From contig CAYPGQ010000013.1 in the NCBI GenBank assembly GCA_964410125.1, forward strand, positions 9,862 to 73,861: DNA of 64,000 bases. The letters are read 5' to 3'. Shown here one piece after another: positions 40,960 through 49,454 of the stretch. How positions within the stretch are numbered: the first letter of the stretch is position 1; every line of letters begins with the position of its first letter. The position numbers and the translations under genes are program-made. This DNA comes from G020348385 sp964410125 (lineage in GTDB: Bacteria > Acidobacteriota > Aminicenantia > Aminicenantales > Aminicenantaceae). The notes under the pieces are model-generated. The model was not told where the DNA came from. It did no database searches and saw only the letters and a program-made list of their open reading frames with translations.

Positions 40960-41811
40960 TCAGGCTAAAGCAACAAAGGAAAATTTGTTGTCTTTCTGTA
41001 TAATCCTTCCAAAAAAGAACTGGGCATCATGGACAAAAGCAACGATCCATTCCTCAGCTATGGCATATTCGAAGTACTTTTTTTTATTTGCGAGAGTTTC
41101 TAAAGGATAAAGGTCATAACTCATAATGTATGATAGGCCCGTATGTGCGGACATCGGCACCATATCTCCTAAAAAAAACAACACCTCATTAACTGAGGAA
41201 ATTTTCACGCATTGGTGATGGGCCGTATGTCCGGGCGCCAATAGAACCTCTACTCCTTGAGTGATCGGTGTGTTTCCTTCTACCAGTCGAAGACAACCAT
41301 GCTCTTCCAGAGGGAGGAAGTTGTTGCGCATGTAGCTCGGTTTGTCCCTAAAACAGGGATCCAGAGCATACTCCCATTCGCCCTTTTGGATGATGTATTG
41401 GGCCTTCGGAAAAGTCGGAATCCATTCGCCTTCATCATTTTGGAATGTATTTCCCCCACAATGGTCGAAATGTAGGTGAGTGTTAATTACATAATCGATG
41501 TCTTCGGGATTGAAACCAAGATTTTTGATCTCCTCTAAAAGACCGGGTTCTCTTTCCACAGAGTAAAAATGTGTAACCTTTGCGTCTAGCCCTGGACCGA
41601 TGCCCGTCTCGATGAGGACCAAAGCCTGCTCTGTCTTGATGAGTAGGGAGTTGAGCCCCATTTTGATCCGGTTTTGTTCATCGGGAGCATAAATTTTCTC
41701 CCACAACACTTTGGGAACCACTCCGAACATCGTGCCGCCATCCAGGTAGAAATATCCATCACGCAAACCATAAATTGTGAATTTCCCCAGAGATATTTTA
41801 TCGACTGTCAT
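40960..41811 (-). CDS. MBL-fold metallo-hydrolase coupled to nuoI
   Basis: 283 aa. The metal-binding core is intact: 'NTHLHFDHCGGNT' (HxHxDH), 'LLAPGHTAHHQCVKI' (third-motif His), 'LFFLGDMVPM' (bridging Asp) and 'VAFVHDAQFFF' (last His). The build resembles lactonase/glyoxalase II-type hydrolases (AiiA-like). Its start overlaps the nuoI stop as ATGA, so it is translated with complex I, where nuoJ would normally follow. A housekeeping role for the complex is possible but unknown. Confidence 0.85.
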   Translation of the reverse strand: MTVDKISLGKFTIYGLRDGYFYLDGGTMFGVVPKVLWEKIYAPDEQNRIKMGLNSLLIKTEQALVLIETGIGPGLDAKVTHFYSVEREPGLLEEIKNLGFNPEDIDYVINTHLHFDHCGGNTFQNDEGEWIPTFPKAQYIIQKGEWEYALDPCFRDKPSYMRNNFLPLEEHGCLRLVEGNTPITQGVEVLLAPGHTAHHQCVKISSVNEVLFFLGDMVPMSAHTGLSYIMSYDLYPLETLANKKKYFEYAIAEEWIVAFVHDAQFFFGRIIQKDNKFSFVALA

Positions 41812-42281
41812 CCCGTGAGTTTTTCGAGATCATAAATCAAGTTGTCGCGGGAGTACTCAGCGAACTCGATCTTCCCTGTATCCATTCGGATCGCATCCTC
41901 TGGACAAGCCTCCACACAAAATCCACAAAAACAGCACCGGCTTAGGTCAATGACAAATGTGGACGGATACTTTTGGATCTCAGGATCAGGATCTTCAGCG
42001 GCTTCCACAAAGATGCATTCCGAAGGACATACGGTCATACAGAGCATGCAGGCCACACAACGTGGTTTGCCATCTTCCCTTTTAAGGAGTCTGTGCAAAC
42101 TTCTATATCTGGATGCAATCTTTCTTTTCTCCTCAGGGTACTGGATCGTAACAGCTCCCTTTCTTTTTGTTTTTATCCTAAAAAGTTTCAGAGTGTGGAA
42201 CCACATATTCACCATAAAATGGCGCGTTGTGATAATACTTCCCTTTATAATCTCGATAAAATGACCTAATGCTTTAATCAT
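41808..42281 (-). CDS. nuoI: NADH-quinone oxidoreductase subunit I (NuoI)
   Basis: 157 aa with two ferredoxin-type [4Fe-4S] motifs: 'CVACMLCMTVCP' and 'CCFCGFCVEACP', the N6a and N6b clusters that pass electrons from NuoG to NuoB. The N-terminal amphipathic helix (FIEIIKGSIITTRHFMVNMW) is normal for the subunit. ATGA overlaps on both sides tie it to nuoH and to the MBL hydrolase. Confidence 0.93.
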   Translation of the reverse strand: MIKALGHFIEIIKGSIITTRHFMVNMWFHTLKLFRIKTKRKGAVTIQYPEEKRKIASRYRSLHRLLKREDGKPRCVACMLCMTVCPSECIFVEAAEDPDPEIQKYPSTFVIDLSRCCFCGFCVEACPEDAIRMDTGKIEFAEYSRDNLIYDLEKLTG

Positions 42282-43357
42282 CCTATTAAACTCATTAAAA
42301 TCGCAGTTCCGGCGATATTGAACAAACTAAGAGGCACCAGTAATTTCCAACCCAAATCCATCACCTGATCGTACCGGAATCGCGGGTAGGTCCAGCGGAT
42401 CAAAATTTGAAGCCAGCAGAAAAAGAAGACTTTCAAATTGAATGCCAAAACTTGGAAGGCTACCACTATCCCGTGGGGCAAAAGCCACTCCCCTCCCCAA
42501 GGAAAATGGAATCCATCGGCATACAACCAGGGAACCTGCCACCCCCCGAAGAACAGAGTCGTCAAGAGGCAGGATATTATCAGCACTTCCATGAAGTCCG
42601 TGAACATAAAGAGCCCCCACTTGAGTCCAGAGTATTCGGTGAAAAATCCGACGATTTCATTTTCTCCCTCCGGAAGATCAAACGGAACTCTCTTGGTTTC
42701 GGCAAGTGCTGCGAAGAAAAAGATCAACAATCCCAATGGCTGGAGAAATACACCCCATTTGGGAAGCCATCCCCAAAGCAATTCACCCTGGAAGTGGACG
42801 ATTGCCGAGAGTTTCAAAGATGGATAAACCAGAATCAGGCCGATCAAAGAAAGACCCAATGCTACCTCGTATGAGATGAGCTGAGCCGCTCCTCTCATTC
42901 CTCCGATAAGTGTGTATCTGTTATTCGAACTCCAACCGGCAAGAATGATGCCGTAGATCCCCAGTGATAACATGGCCAGCACAAACAGCAGGCTCACATT
43001 AAAGTCAACGATTTGAAGTTTGATCTCTTGTCCTCCGATCCGGAGAACATCCCCAAAGGGGATTGCTGAGATCGTTATAGCCACGAAAAAAAAGGAAATG
43101 AAAGGGGCTAGATTATGCAGGAATTTTCTCGAGAAGCTTGGAGTGAAATCTTCCTTAAAAATCATCTTGATGGCATCGGCAAATGGTTGAAAAAGCCCGA
43201 TGACACGAAACTTCCAGATATTGGCTCTATTTGCTCCGATCCTATCCTGGATGACAGCACTTTCTTTTCTCTCTACCCAGGTCAAATACAGGGCTATCAC
43301 AAGGAACCAGACCAGTGCACAGATAATCTTAATCAGTATAATAATCCAGTCACTCAC
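42278..43357 (-). CDS. nuoH: NADH-quinone oxidoreductase subunit H (NuoH)
   Basis: 359 aa, about eight TM helices. Conserved quinone-channel motifs 'YLTWVERKESAVIQDRIGAN', 'GWSSNNRYTLIGGMRGAAQL', and 'ALAETKRVPFDLPEGENEIV' (acidic loop). It forms the membrane entry to the quinone pocket with NuoB and NuoD. It overlaps nuoG and nuoI by 4 nt each. It is followed by nuoI but no nuoJ-N occur in this window. Confidence 0.94.
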   Translation of the reverse strand: MSDWIIILIKIICALVWFLVIALYLTWVERKESAVIQDRIGANRANIWKFRVIGLFQPFADAIKMIFKEDFTPSFSRKFLHNLAPFISFFFVAITISAIPFGDVLRIGGQEIKLQIVDFNVSLLFVLAMLSLGIYGIILAGWSSNNRYTLIGGMRGAAQLISYEVALGLSLIGLILVYPSLKLSAIVHFQGELLWGWLPKWGVFLQPLGLLIFFFAALAETKRVPFDLPEGENEIVGFFTEYSGLKWGLFMFTDFMEVLIISCLLTTLFFGGWQVPWLYADGFHFPWGGEWLLPHGIVVAFQVLAFNLKVFFFCWLQILIRWTYPRFRYDQVMDLGWKLLVPLSLFNIAGTAILMSLIG

Positions 43358-44904
43358 TGTTCTTCTCGAAAAAACGAATTTTCTTTTTTCATCACTTCTT
43401 GAATGCTTTCTGGAGATGAAAATTGGTCATAAAAACCTAAAGTTAACGCTAATTTATTGCCTAATTCCACGAGAAATTGCCATGCAGCCTTGCAATCCTC
43501 CGGGGCATCCAATGCAGGATAGAAACATTGCACACTCCCTACAATATTGGTCAGGGAGCCTGCCTTTTCAGCGATCAACGACATGGGCAAAACGATATCG
43601 AATGAGGAGTTGATTTCATGAGTGTGGGATGTAAAAAGGACTGTTTTTTCTATCTTGTCCAAAGCGGTCTTTAGCGGGCTAAGGTCCGAATCATCCTTAA
43701 TAGGAGAAGCAAAAACAAAAAGTAAATCAACATCTTCTAAAAATTTTTCCCAATCGGCAGGCTGCAAATCAAACCCAAGCTCTTTTGCGCCTCGTCTATT
43801 TGGCGTTCTTTCAGCAGTTAAGAGGAAATCGTCTGCGGCTTCCTCTGGTGGATCGAGGAAACAGATTTTTTCGATGTTGATGTCATTACGGAATATTTTA
43901 TCTATAAGGAATAACTCTTCGTTCGACAGCCACGATTGGAGAATAAGCCCTATGTGAGCTGATCTCTTCATATGATATAGACGTCCTATTTCCCCTGCAA
44001 TAAGGGATGTGATTTCTGGCCATGAGTGAGAACCCGGGGAGTTGTTCACGACAATTTTATCGAGTCTGTCCTGATCGAGATAGGAATATTCATATCGGCC
44101 TTTATCACAAATCCAGAATCCATTGATCATCTGATTTTCTCGAGTTCGAATCCTGTATACCCTTTTTGGAAGTGAAAACCGAGAAAATCCCTGATGGGAA
44201 TCCACATAGATGTTGCACCCTCTGCTGCACAGAGGACAAATGGATTCACGGCTCTGCAAAAACCAAGATCGAGTTTTGAACCTAAAATCCTTGTCAGTGA
44301 TAGCACCAACAGGACAGATTTCTGCCAAGTTGCCGGAATAATTATTGTCAACAAGAATCCCCTCATACGTGCTCACTTCTGTATGGATGCCACGTTGGAA
44401 GACACCCAATTCTTCCGTTTTTGTTATTTCTCTGAGGAAGCGGACACACCGGCGGCATAACACACATCGCTCCTGGTCATGAACAAGATTTTTCCCTATC
44501 TCGATCTTTTTCTGCCTCCTCTCTTTTTCCTCATTGAATTCGCTCTCGAATAATCCGTACTCTTCATAATAATCTTGAAGCTTGCATTCTCCTGCCTTGT
44601 CACAGATCGGGCAATCGATCGGATGTTCAGCCAGTAGGCACTCCAAAACTCCTTTTCGCGCTTCAGCGACTCTTTCGGTTTTCGTGAATATCTTCATTCC
44701 TTCCCGTACTTGAGTAGAACACGCCAATTCCAGTTTGGGAATCCCTTCAATCTCAACCAAACACATCCGGCAGGTACCTTCAGGGATAAACGCTTTGTGA
44801 TAACAGAGATGAGGGATCTGCAGGCCGGCACTTTCAGCAGCTTCCAGTATGGTTGTGCCCTCTGCAACATCAATCTCTCTCTCATCGATAAAAATTTTCG
44901 CCAT
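43354..44904 (-). CDS. nuoG: NADH-quinone oxidoreductase subunit G (NuoG), short form
   Basis: 516 aa, clearly shorter than the usual 680-900. N-terminal [2Fe-2S] ('CYHKAFIPEGTCRMC'), a His/Cys [4Fe-4S] cluster ('HPIDCPICDKAGECKLQDYY'), two-cluster ferredoxin part ('CVLCRRCVRFLRE', 'CPVGAITDK') and a further 4Fe site ('CPLCSRGCNI'). Only part of the molybdopterin-like domain remains (about 260-516), with no cofactor motif. It starts 20 nt after nuoF and overlaps nuoH. Confidence 0.92.
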   Translation of the reverse strand: MAKIFIDEREIDVAEGTTILEAAESAGLQIPHLCYHKAFIPEGTCRMCLVEIEGIPKLELACSTQVREGMKIFTKTERVAEARKGVLECLLAEHPIDCPICDKAGECKLQDYYEEYGLFESEFNEEKERRQKKIEIGKNLVHDQERCVLCRRCVRFLREITKTEELGVFQRGIHTEVSTYEGILVDNNYSGNLAEICPVGAITDKDFRFKTRSWFLQSRESICPLCSRGCNIYVDSHQGFSRFSLPKRVYRIRTRENQMINGFWICDKGRYEYSYLDQDRLDKIVVNNSPGSHSWPEITSLIAGEIGRLYHMKRSAHIGLILQSWLSNEELFLIDKIFRNDINIEKICFLDPPEEAADDFLLTAERTPNRRGAKELGFDLQPADWEKFLEDVDLLFVFASPIKDDSDLSPLKTALDKIEKTVLFTSHTHEINSSFDIVLPMSLIAEKAGSLTNIVGSVQCFYPALDAPEDCKAAWQFLVELGNKLALTLGFYDQFSSPESIQEVMKKENSFFREEQ

Positions 44905-44924
44905 CTCCTATATTTCTCCTGACT

Positions 44925-46178
44925 TCAGTTTCCTAAAGGAATATAAGATTCAAGTTCATCACGAAATTTCTGTATGATGGACAAAACGGGCATGGCAGCT
45001 GCATCTCCCAACGGACACAGAGTTTTGCCCAACATGTTGTTTGCTAACTGGATAATTTTATCCAAATCTTCTCTTTTTCCGTTTCCATCGGCCATCCGTT
45101 TAACAATCTTGTTTATCCACGAATTCCCGATCCGACAGGGTGTGCACTGGCCACATGATTCATGGGAATAAAAATTTGTGACACGCTTCAGCACATCCAA
45201 CATGGATGTTTCCTCATCGATCACAATAATCGCGGCCGACCCCAGCATGGATTCGGCTTCTACCAATGAATCGAAATCCATGTTGATATCGATTTCTTCA
45301 GCCGTCAAGATTGGAGCGGACATGCCCCCCGGAATGACAGCTTTCAGCTTTTTGCCTTCTACCATCCCGCCTGCATGCTGGATGATGATTTCTTTTAAGT
45401 TTGTTCCTACGGGTAACTCATAGATTCCAGGCTTTTTCACCATTCCGCTGACGCCAAAAATCCGGGTTCCGCCATCCTTCGGCAGGCCTGCTTTACAAAA
45501 CCAGGCTGCTCCATTGAGAATGATAGAGGGAATATTCGAAACGGTTTCCACATTATTTATCACTGTCGGGCAACCAAAGAGTCCGACGGATGCTGGAAAA
45601 GGGGGTTTCAAACGCGGATTTCCTCTCTTCCCTTCGAGAGATTCCAATAGTGCGGTTTCTTCTCCACAAATGTAGGCACCTGCTCCTCTATGGACATAAA
45701 TGTCAAGTTTAAACCCGCTTCCCAATATATCCTTGCCCAGGAAACCCTTATCGTATGCTTCAGAAATAGCTTGCTCCAGGCGCAGGGCCACAGCTTCGTA
45801 CTCTCCTCGTATGTATATGAATGCTGTATTGATGCCCACACAATAGGATGTGATGATTATTCCTTCTATTAGAAGATGAGGGTTATGGGACATGATGTAC
45901 CGGTCTTTGAATGTTCCCGGCTCTCCTTCATCCGCGTTTACACACAAGTATTTTGACTTTTCGATATCCTTGGGAACAAATCCCCATTTCACACCGGCAG
46001 GAAATCCTGCTCCCCCTCTTCCCCTCAAGTTGGCAGCCTTTACTTCCTCAAGGATCTCATCCGCCTTCATCTCCGCAAAAGCCTTTTTTACAGCTTCATA
46101 TCCCTTGTTTTTCAGATAGACATCTATTTTGAACAGATTTTCAAGGCCAAATTGTTTGGTTAATATTTTATCTGCCAC
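44925..46178 (-). CDS. nuoF: NADH-quinone oxidoreductase subunit F (NuoF)
   Basis: 417 aa. FMN/NADH site 'LRGRGGAGFPAGVKWGFVPK', 'CVNADEGEPGTFKDR', 'YIRGEYEAVALRLEQAI', 'GAGAYICGEETALLESLEG', and the N3 [4Fe-4S] cluster 'SCGQCTPCRIG'. The electron-input flavin subunit that oxidises NADH (or ferredoxin in complexes lacking it). Full length, in the operon between nuoE and nuoG. Confidence 0.95.
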   Translation of the reverse strand: MADKILTKQFGLENLFKIDVYLKNKGYEAVKKAFAEMKADEILEEVKAANLRGRGGAGFPAGVKWGFVPKDIEKSKYLCVNADEGEPGTFKDRYIMSHNPHLLIEGIIITSYCVGINTAFIYIRGEYEAVALRLEQAISEAYDKGFLGKDILGSGFKLDIYVHRGAGAYICGEETALLESLEGKRGNPRLKPPFPASVGLFGCPTVINNVETVSNIPSIILNGAAWFCKAGLPKDGGTRIFGVSGMVKKPGIYELPVGTNLKEIIIQHAGGMVEGKKLKAVIPGGMSAPILTAEEIDINMDFDSLVEAESMLGSAAIIVIDEETSMLDVLKRVTNFYSHESCGQCTPCRIGNSWINKIVKRMADGNGKREDLDKIIQLANNMLGKTLCPLGDAAAMPVLSIIQKFRDELESYIPLGN

Positions 46179-46183
46179 TTTAT

Positions 46184-46657
46184 CTACTCTAGGTTATCCA
46201 AAATATTGTCGATTTTTCCCTTATCTAAATTCCCATAATAGTCAAAGTTGATCATCATACAGGGAGCTTGTTCACAAGCACCAAGACATTCAACGGTCGT
46301 GAGCGTGAATTTTTGATCCGATGTTGTCTCCCCCACTTCGATTCCCAATTTATCCTTCAAGTGATCGATTAGGGATTCTGCTCCCAATAGACTACAACTC
46401 AAGTTGGAGCAGACTTGGATGTGATACTTCCCCACCTCTTTTTGATTGAACATGGTGTAGAATGTCACCACTTCTTTGATTTTTATCGGTTTGATATTCA
46501 ATAAATGCGCTATTTGCTTTTCTTCCTGCTGGGAGATAAAACCCTTTTCACCCTGAACAAGATGCAAAACAGGGAGAAGTGCAGCCTCTTTGCTTGCGTA
46601 GCGAGAGGCGATCTCCTCAATTTTTTTCTTCGTTTGATCAGTCAATTCTGGGCTCAT
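46184..46657 (-). CDS. nuoE: NADH-quinone oxidoreductase subunit E (NuoE)
   Basis: 157 aa thioredoxin-like [2Fe-2S] protein. The ligands are in 'IQVCSNLSCSLLGAESLI' and 'VECLGACEQAPCMMI', forming cluster N1a next to the FMN. Overlaps nuoD by 4 nt and is followed by nuoF 5 nt later. Confidence 0.94.
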   Translation of the reverse strand: MSPELTDQTKKKIEEIASRYASKEAALLPVLHLVQGEKGFISQQEEKQIAHLLNIKPIKIKEVVTFYTMFNQKEVGKYHIQVCSNLSCSLLGAESLIDHLKDKLGIEVGETTSDQKFTLTTVECLGACEQAPCMMINFDYYGNLDKGKIDNILDNLE

Positions 46658-47982
46658 CTATCCAATTCTCCACCGATCATATTCATCGACCCAAATGTTG
46701 GTATCACATCGGCCACAAAATGCCCCCGGACAATTTCCTCGAGAGCCGCCACAATATGGAAGCAAGGAGCTCGCAGATGGAGACGGTAGGGTTTGTCCGT
46801 TCCATCTGATACAATGTAAAATCCCAGCTCGCCACTTCCGCCCTCGACAGCAAAATAAGCCTCGCCTTTAGGCGGACTAATCCCGTGACCACTCATGAAT
46901 AATTTAAAATGACTGATGAGACCTTCAATGTTTGTGTACGTATCCTCTTTGGGCGGAACGATATATTTTTTTCCTGACAGAATTCCGGGATATTTTTCCT
47001 TTTCTGTTCCTTCAAGATTTGGAGAAAGCTTGATCCTTTCCTCAGGCTTTTTTGTTCTGGAAGCTTTGATAGCTTCAGCCGGCTCCAATCCTTTTGTTAC
47101 TGATTCGGATGAAGAAGAAGGTTTAGGGATTTTTTCCATACACTGCTCGACCATCCTCAAACTCTGCTCCATTTCTTGCATACGGACCATATATCGGTCG
47201 AAATTATCCCCTCTCTCACCAAGTGGAATTTCAAAATCCAGCTGATCATACACGAGATACGGGAAAGCTTTACGCACATCGTAATTGACACCCGTAGACC
47301 TGAGGCATGGCCCTGTCCATCCGTAATTGATCGCCAACTCCGGAGTCACAATCGCAATATCTCTCGTCCGGTTGAGAAAAATCTTATTTTTGCTCATCAG
47401 ACCATTGCAATCCTTGAGCACTTTGCGGGTTTCATCGATGGCAATACGGGCTGTTTCTTTCCAATCAGAAGGAAAGTCTGACCTGACTCCTCCGATCCGG
47501 ATAAAAGACGTGGTCATGCGGGCGCCGGTCGTTTGCTCCATCAAATCCCATATGTACTCTCGAGCTTTCATCATGTACAGGAAGACTGTAAACGCCCCGC
47601 ATTCCATACACATGGCAGCTAAAGCTGTGAGGTGATCGCACACCCGTGAGAATTCGTTTAAGATGACTCGAATGTACTGGGCTCGTTCCGGAGCTTCAAT
47701 CCCCAGCATCTTTTCCAGGGTCATGACATAACCCGTGTTGTTGATCAGTGGAGAAACATAATTCATCCGGTCTGTGTAGATCAGCATGTTAAAAAAGGTC
47801 TTGTTCTCACAGATTTTCTCGAATCCTCTGTGTAAATACCCCATCTCCAGCTCACAGTTGATGATCTTTTCTCCATCCAACTCCAACATTACCCTTGTTG
47901 TACCGTGCATCGCGGGATGAGATGGACCCATGTTGATAAGCATGGTTCCTTCTCTGGCTTCCTGTTGTATCCTATATTTCAT
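46654..47982 (-). CDS. nuoD: NADH-quinone oxidoreductase subunit D (NuoD) with a central insertion
   Basis: 442 aa, longer than the typical 370-410. Quinone-site motifs 'NMGPSHPAMHGTTRVMLELD' (catalytic His pair) and 'GYLHRGFEKICENKTF' are present, as is 'TGVNYDVRKAFPYLVYDQLDF'. A Ser/Lys/Glu-rich stretch of about 45-55 residues (about 288-340, 'IPKPSSSSESVTKGLEPAE') interrupts the C-terminal part before 'IEGLISHFKLFMSGHGI'. The final residues 'GGELDR' are normal. Frame is intact, so this is an insertion and not an error. Confidence 0.93.
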   Translation of the reverse strand: MKYRIQQEAREGTMLINMGPSHPAMHGTTRVMLELDGEKIINCELEMGYLHRGFEKICENKTFFNMLIYTDRMNYVSPLINNTGYVMTLEKMLGIEAPERAQYIRVILNEFSRVCDHLTALAAMCMECGAFTVFLYMMKAREYIWDLMEQTTGARMTTSFIRIGGVRSDFPSDWKETARIAIDETRKVLKDCNGLMSKNKIFLNRTRDIAIVTPELAINYGWTGPCLRSTGVNYDVRKAFPYLVYDQLDFEIPLGERGDNFDRYMVRMQEMEQSLRMVEQCMEKIPKPSSSSESVTKGLEPAEAIKASRTKKPEERIKLSPNLEGTEKEKYPGILSGKKYIVPPKEDTYTNIEGLISHFKLFMSGHGISPPKGEAYFAVEGGSGELGFYIVSDGTDKPYRLHLRAPCFHIVAALEEIVRGHFVADVIPTFGSMNMIGGELDR

Positions 47983-47986
47983 ACTA

Positions 47987-48469
47987 TTATCTCAAAGGTA
48001 TTTTCGGTTGCTGTTTGCGCAGAGGATAATCCTTCCGCAATGGGTGCCCTTCAAACCCATCATACATAAAAAGCCGTCTCAGATAGGGATGGCCATCAAA
48101 ATGGATCCCGAACATATCGAATACTTCTCTCTCTAGCCAGTTGGCGTTCTTGAAAATGTGGGTTAAAGAGTCGATTTTACAGTCATTTTGTTGCAATCTT
48201 GCTTTGAACCTCAACCGCAGGTTTAAGGAAAAGGAAAAAAGGTGATATACCATTTCATAACGCTCTTCTTCTCCCAGGTAATCAACACAAGTAAGATCGA
48301 GCAGCATGGTAAAATCGTAGGGATCTTCTTTTAAAAAAATCACGATATCCTGAAGAGCTTCTTTTTTGATGTGGATGATATCATCCCCGAATTGGACAGT
48401 CATACCCAGAATATTATCGGAAAATTTCTGTTTGATATCTTCTAAGATTTTTTCCTTTGAAATCGCCAT
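47987..48469 (-). CDS. nuoC: NADH-quinone oxidoreductase subunit C (NuoC)
   Basis: 160 aa, the 30-kDa-type subunit: 'LLDLTCVDYLGEEERYEMVY', 'HIFKNANWLEREVFDMFGIHF' and 'LRRLFMYDGFEGHPLRKDYP' are the family signatures. Separate from NuoD here, not fused as in some bacteria. Its start lies 28 nt inside nuoB. Confidence 0.93.
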   Translation of the reverse strand: MAISKEKILEDIKQKFSDNILGMTVQFGDDIIHIKKEALQDIVIFLKEDPYDFTMLLDLTCVDYLGEEERYEMVYHLFSFSLNLRLRFKARLQQNDCKIDSLTHIFKNANWLEREVFDMFGIHFDGHPYLRRLFMYDGFEGHPLRKDYPLRKQQPKIPLR

Positions 48470-48945
48470 TCATGCCCTTCTTTTTGTATTTTTTCTTGAA
48501 GTTTTATTAAAGCATTGATTATCGTTTCCGGCCGTGGCGGACATCCGGGGATGTAAACATCCACGGGAATAATTTTGTCTATTCCCTGTACAACAGCATA
48601 GTTGTCGTAAATGCCTCCGCTTACCGCACAGGCCCCGAATGCTACGACCCATTTTGGTTCGGTCATCTGATCATAAACAGTTTTAAGAACAGGCGCCTCC
48701 TTATGCGTGATCGTACCGACCACCAAGAGCATATCAGCCTGTCGAGGAGTGAATCTTGTCCATCCCATGCCAAAACGGTCCAGGTCATAATGCGCACAAG
48801 CCACGGACATATATTCCATACCACAACAGGCCGTGATGAACGGGTACTGAAACAACGAGAATTTCCGGCCCCATCCCAGCATTGAATTGAAAGTGGTTGT
48901 GATGAATCCGCCTTTTCCGTCTTTTTTATGTTTCATCGTTCCCAC
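48442..48945 (-). CDS. nuoB: NADH-quinone oxidoreductase subunit B (NuoB)
   Basis: 167 aa carrying the terminal N2 [4Fe-4S] cluster: tandem cysteines in 'ACCGMEYMSVACAHYDLDRF', then 'GACAVSGGIYDNYAVVQG' and 'VYIPGCPPRPETIINAL'. Overlaps nuoA (13 nt) and nuoC (28 nt), showing strong translational coupling. Confidence 0.95.
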   Translation of the reverse strand: MGTMKHKKDGKGGFITTTFNSMLGWGRKFSLFQYPFITACCGMEYMSVACAHYDLDRFGMGWTRFTPRQADMLLVVGTITHKEAPVLKTVYDQMTEPKWVVAFGACAVSGGIYDNYAVVQGIDKIIPVDVYIPGCPPRPETIINALIKLQEKIQKEGHEWRFQRKKS

Positions 48946-49295
48946 TCAAATGCCCCCTTTTTCCAGGCATAGATAAAGCCTGCCAGCAGAATGAAGATGT
49001 ACGCAAACATGACTACCAGTGCGGTTACGCCCATTCCCTCTTGTATAAATTGTTTGAATATCAATGCCCAGGGGAAAAAAAAGATAACTTCAATATCGAA
49101 CAATAAAAATAAAAAAGCGACCAGATAATATTTCACAGGGAACGGATTGATTCCATCCTGAAGATAAGGACTTCCGCACTCAAACTGTGTTTCTTTTGTG
49201 GGATTGGTTTTTTTCGGCCCCAGGATTTTATTCATAAAAACAAGAACCGCTCCAAGGAGTCCGAATACGACAAATACTAAAAATAGCTCTATCAT
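48933..49295 (-). CDS. nuoA: NADH-quinone oxidoreductase subunit A (NuoA)
   Basis: 120 aa, three TMs: 'LFLVFVVFGLLGAVLVFMNK', 'YLVAFLFLLFDIEVIFFFPW' and 'VTALVVMFAYIFILLAGFIY'. The loop motif 'QFECGSPYLQDG' with its conserved Cys is present. First gene of the nuoABCDEFGHI operon. Confidence 0.94.
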   Translation of the reverse strand: MIELFLVFVVFGLLGAVLVFMNKILGPKKTNPTKETQFECGSPYLQDGINPFPVKYYLVAFLFLLFDIEVIFFFPWALIFKQFIQEGMGVTALVVMFAYIFILLAGFIYAWKKGAFEWER

Positions 49296-49315
49296 CTTTT
49301 TTTATAAAGGCATAG

Positions 49316-49344
49316 ATTTTATAAAAAACAATCAAAAGATGCAA
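49316..49344 (-). promoter_or_regulatory. Possible sigma-70 promoter of the nuo operon
   Basis: On the minus strand TTGCAT, 17 bp, TAAAAT (5 of 6 in the -10). It lies just upstream of nuoA in an AT-rich 159-bp gap shared with the divergent sulfatase-like gene. Confidence 0.33.
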
Positions 49345-49454
49345 ACATTTTTGACAAATTTTTTTTATTCTTTCATAATTACTTTTACGGATATCTCACC
49401 TTAAAGAAAAAATGACTGATTCCAATTGATTTACAGGGGCAACAGGATTACAGG

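Noticed and set aside
42407..42874. 155-codon frame opposite nuoH
   Set aside because: Antisense shadow of a well-conserved gene; composition follows the complementary codons of nuoH.
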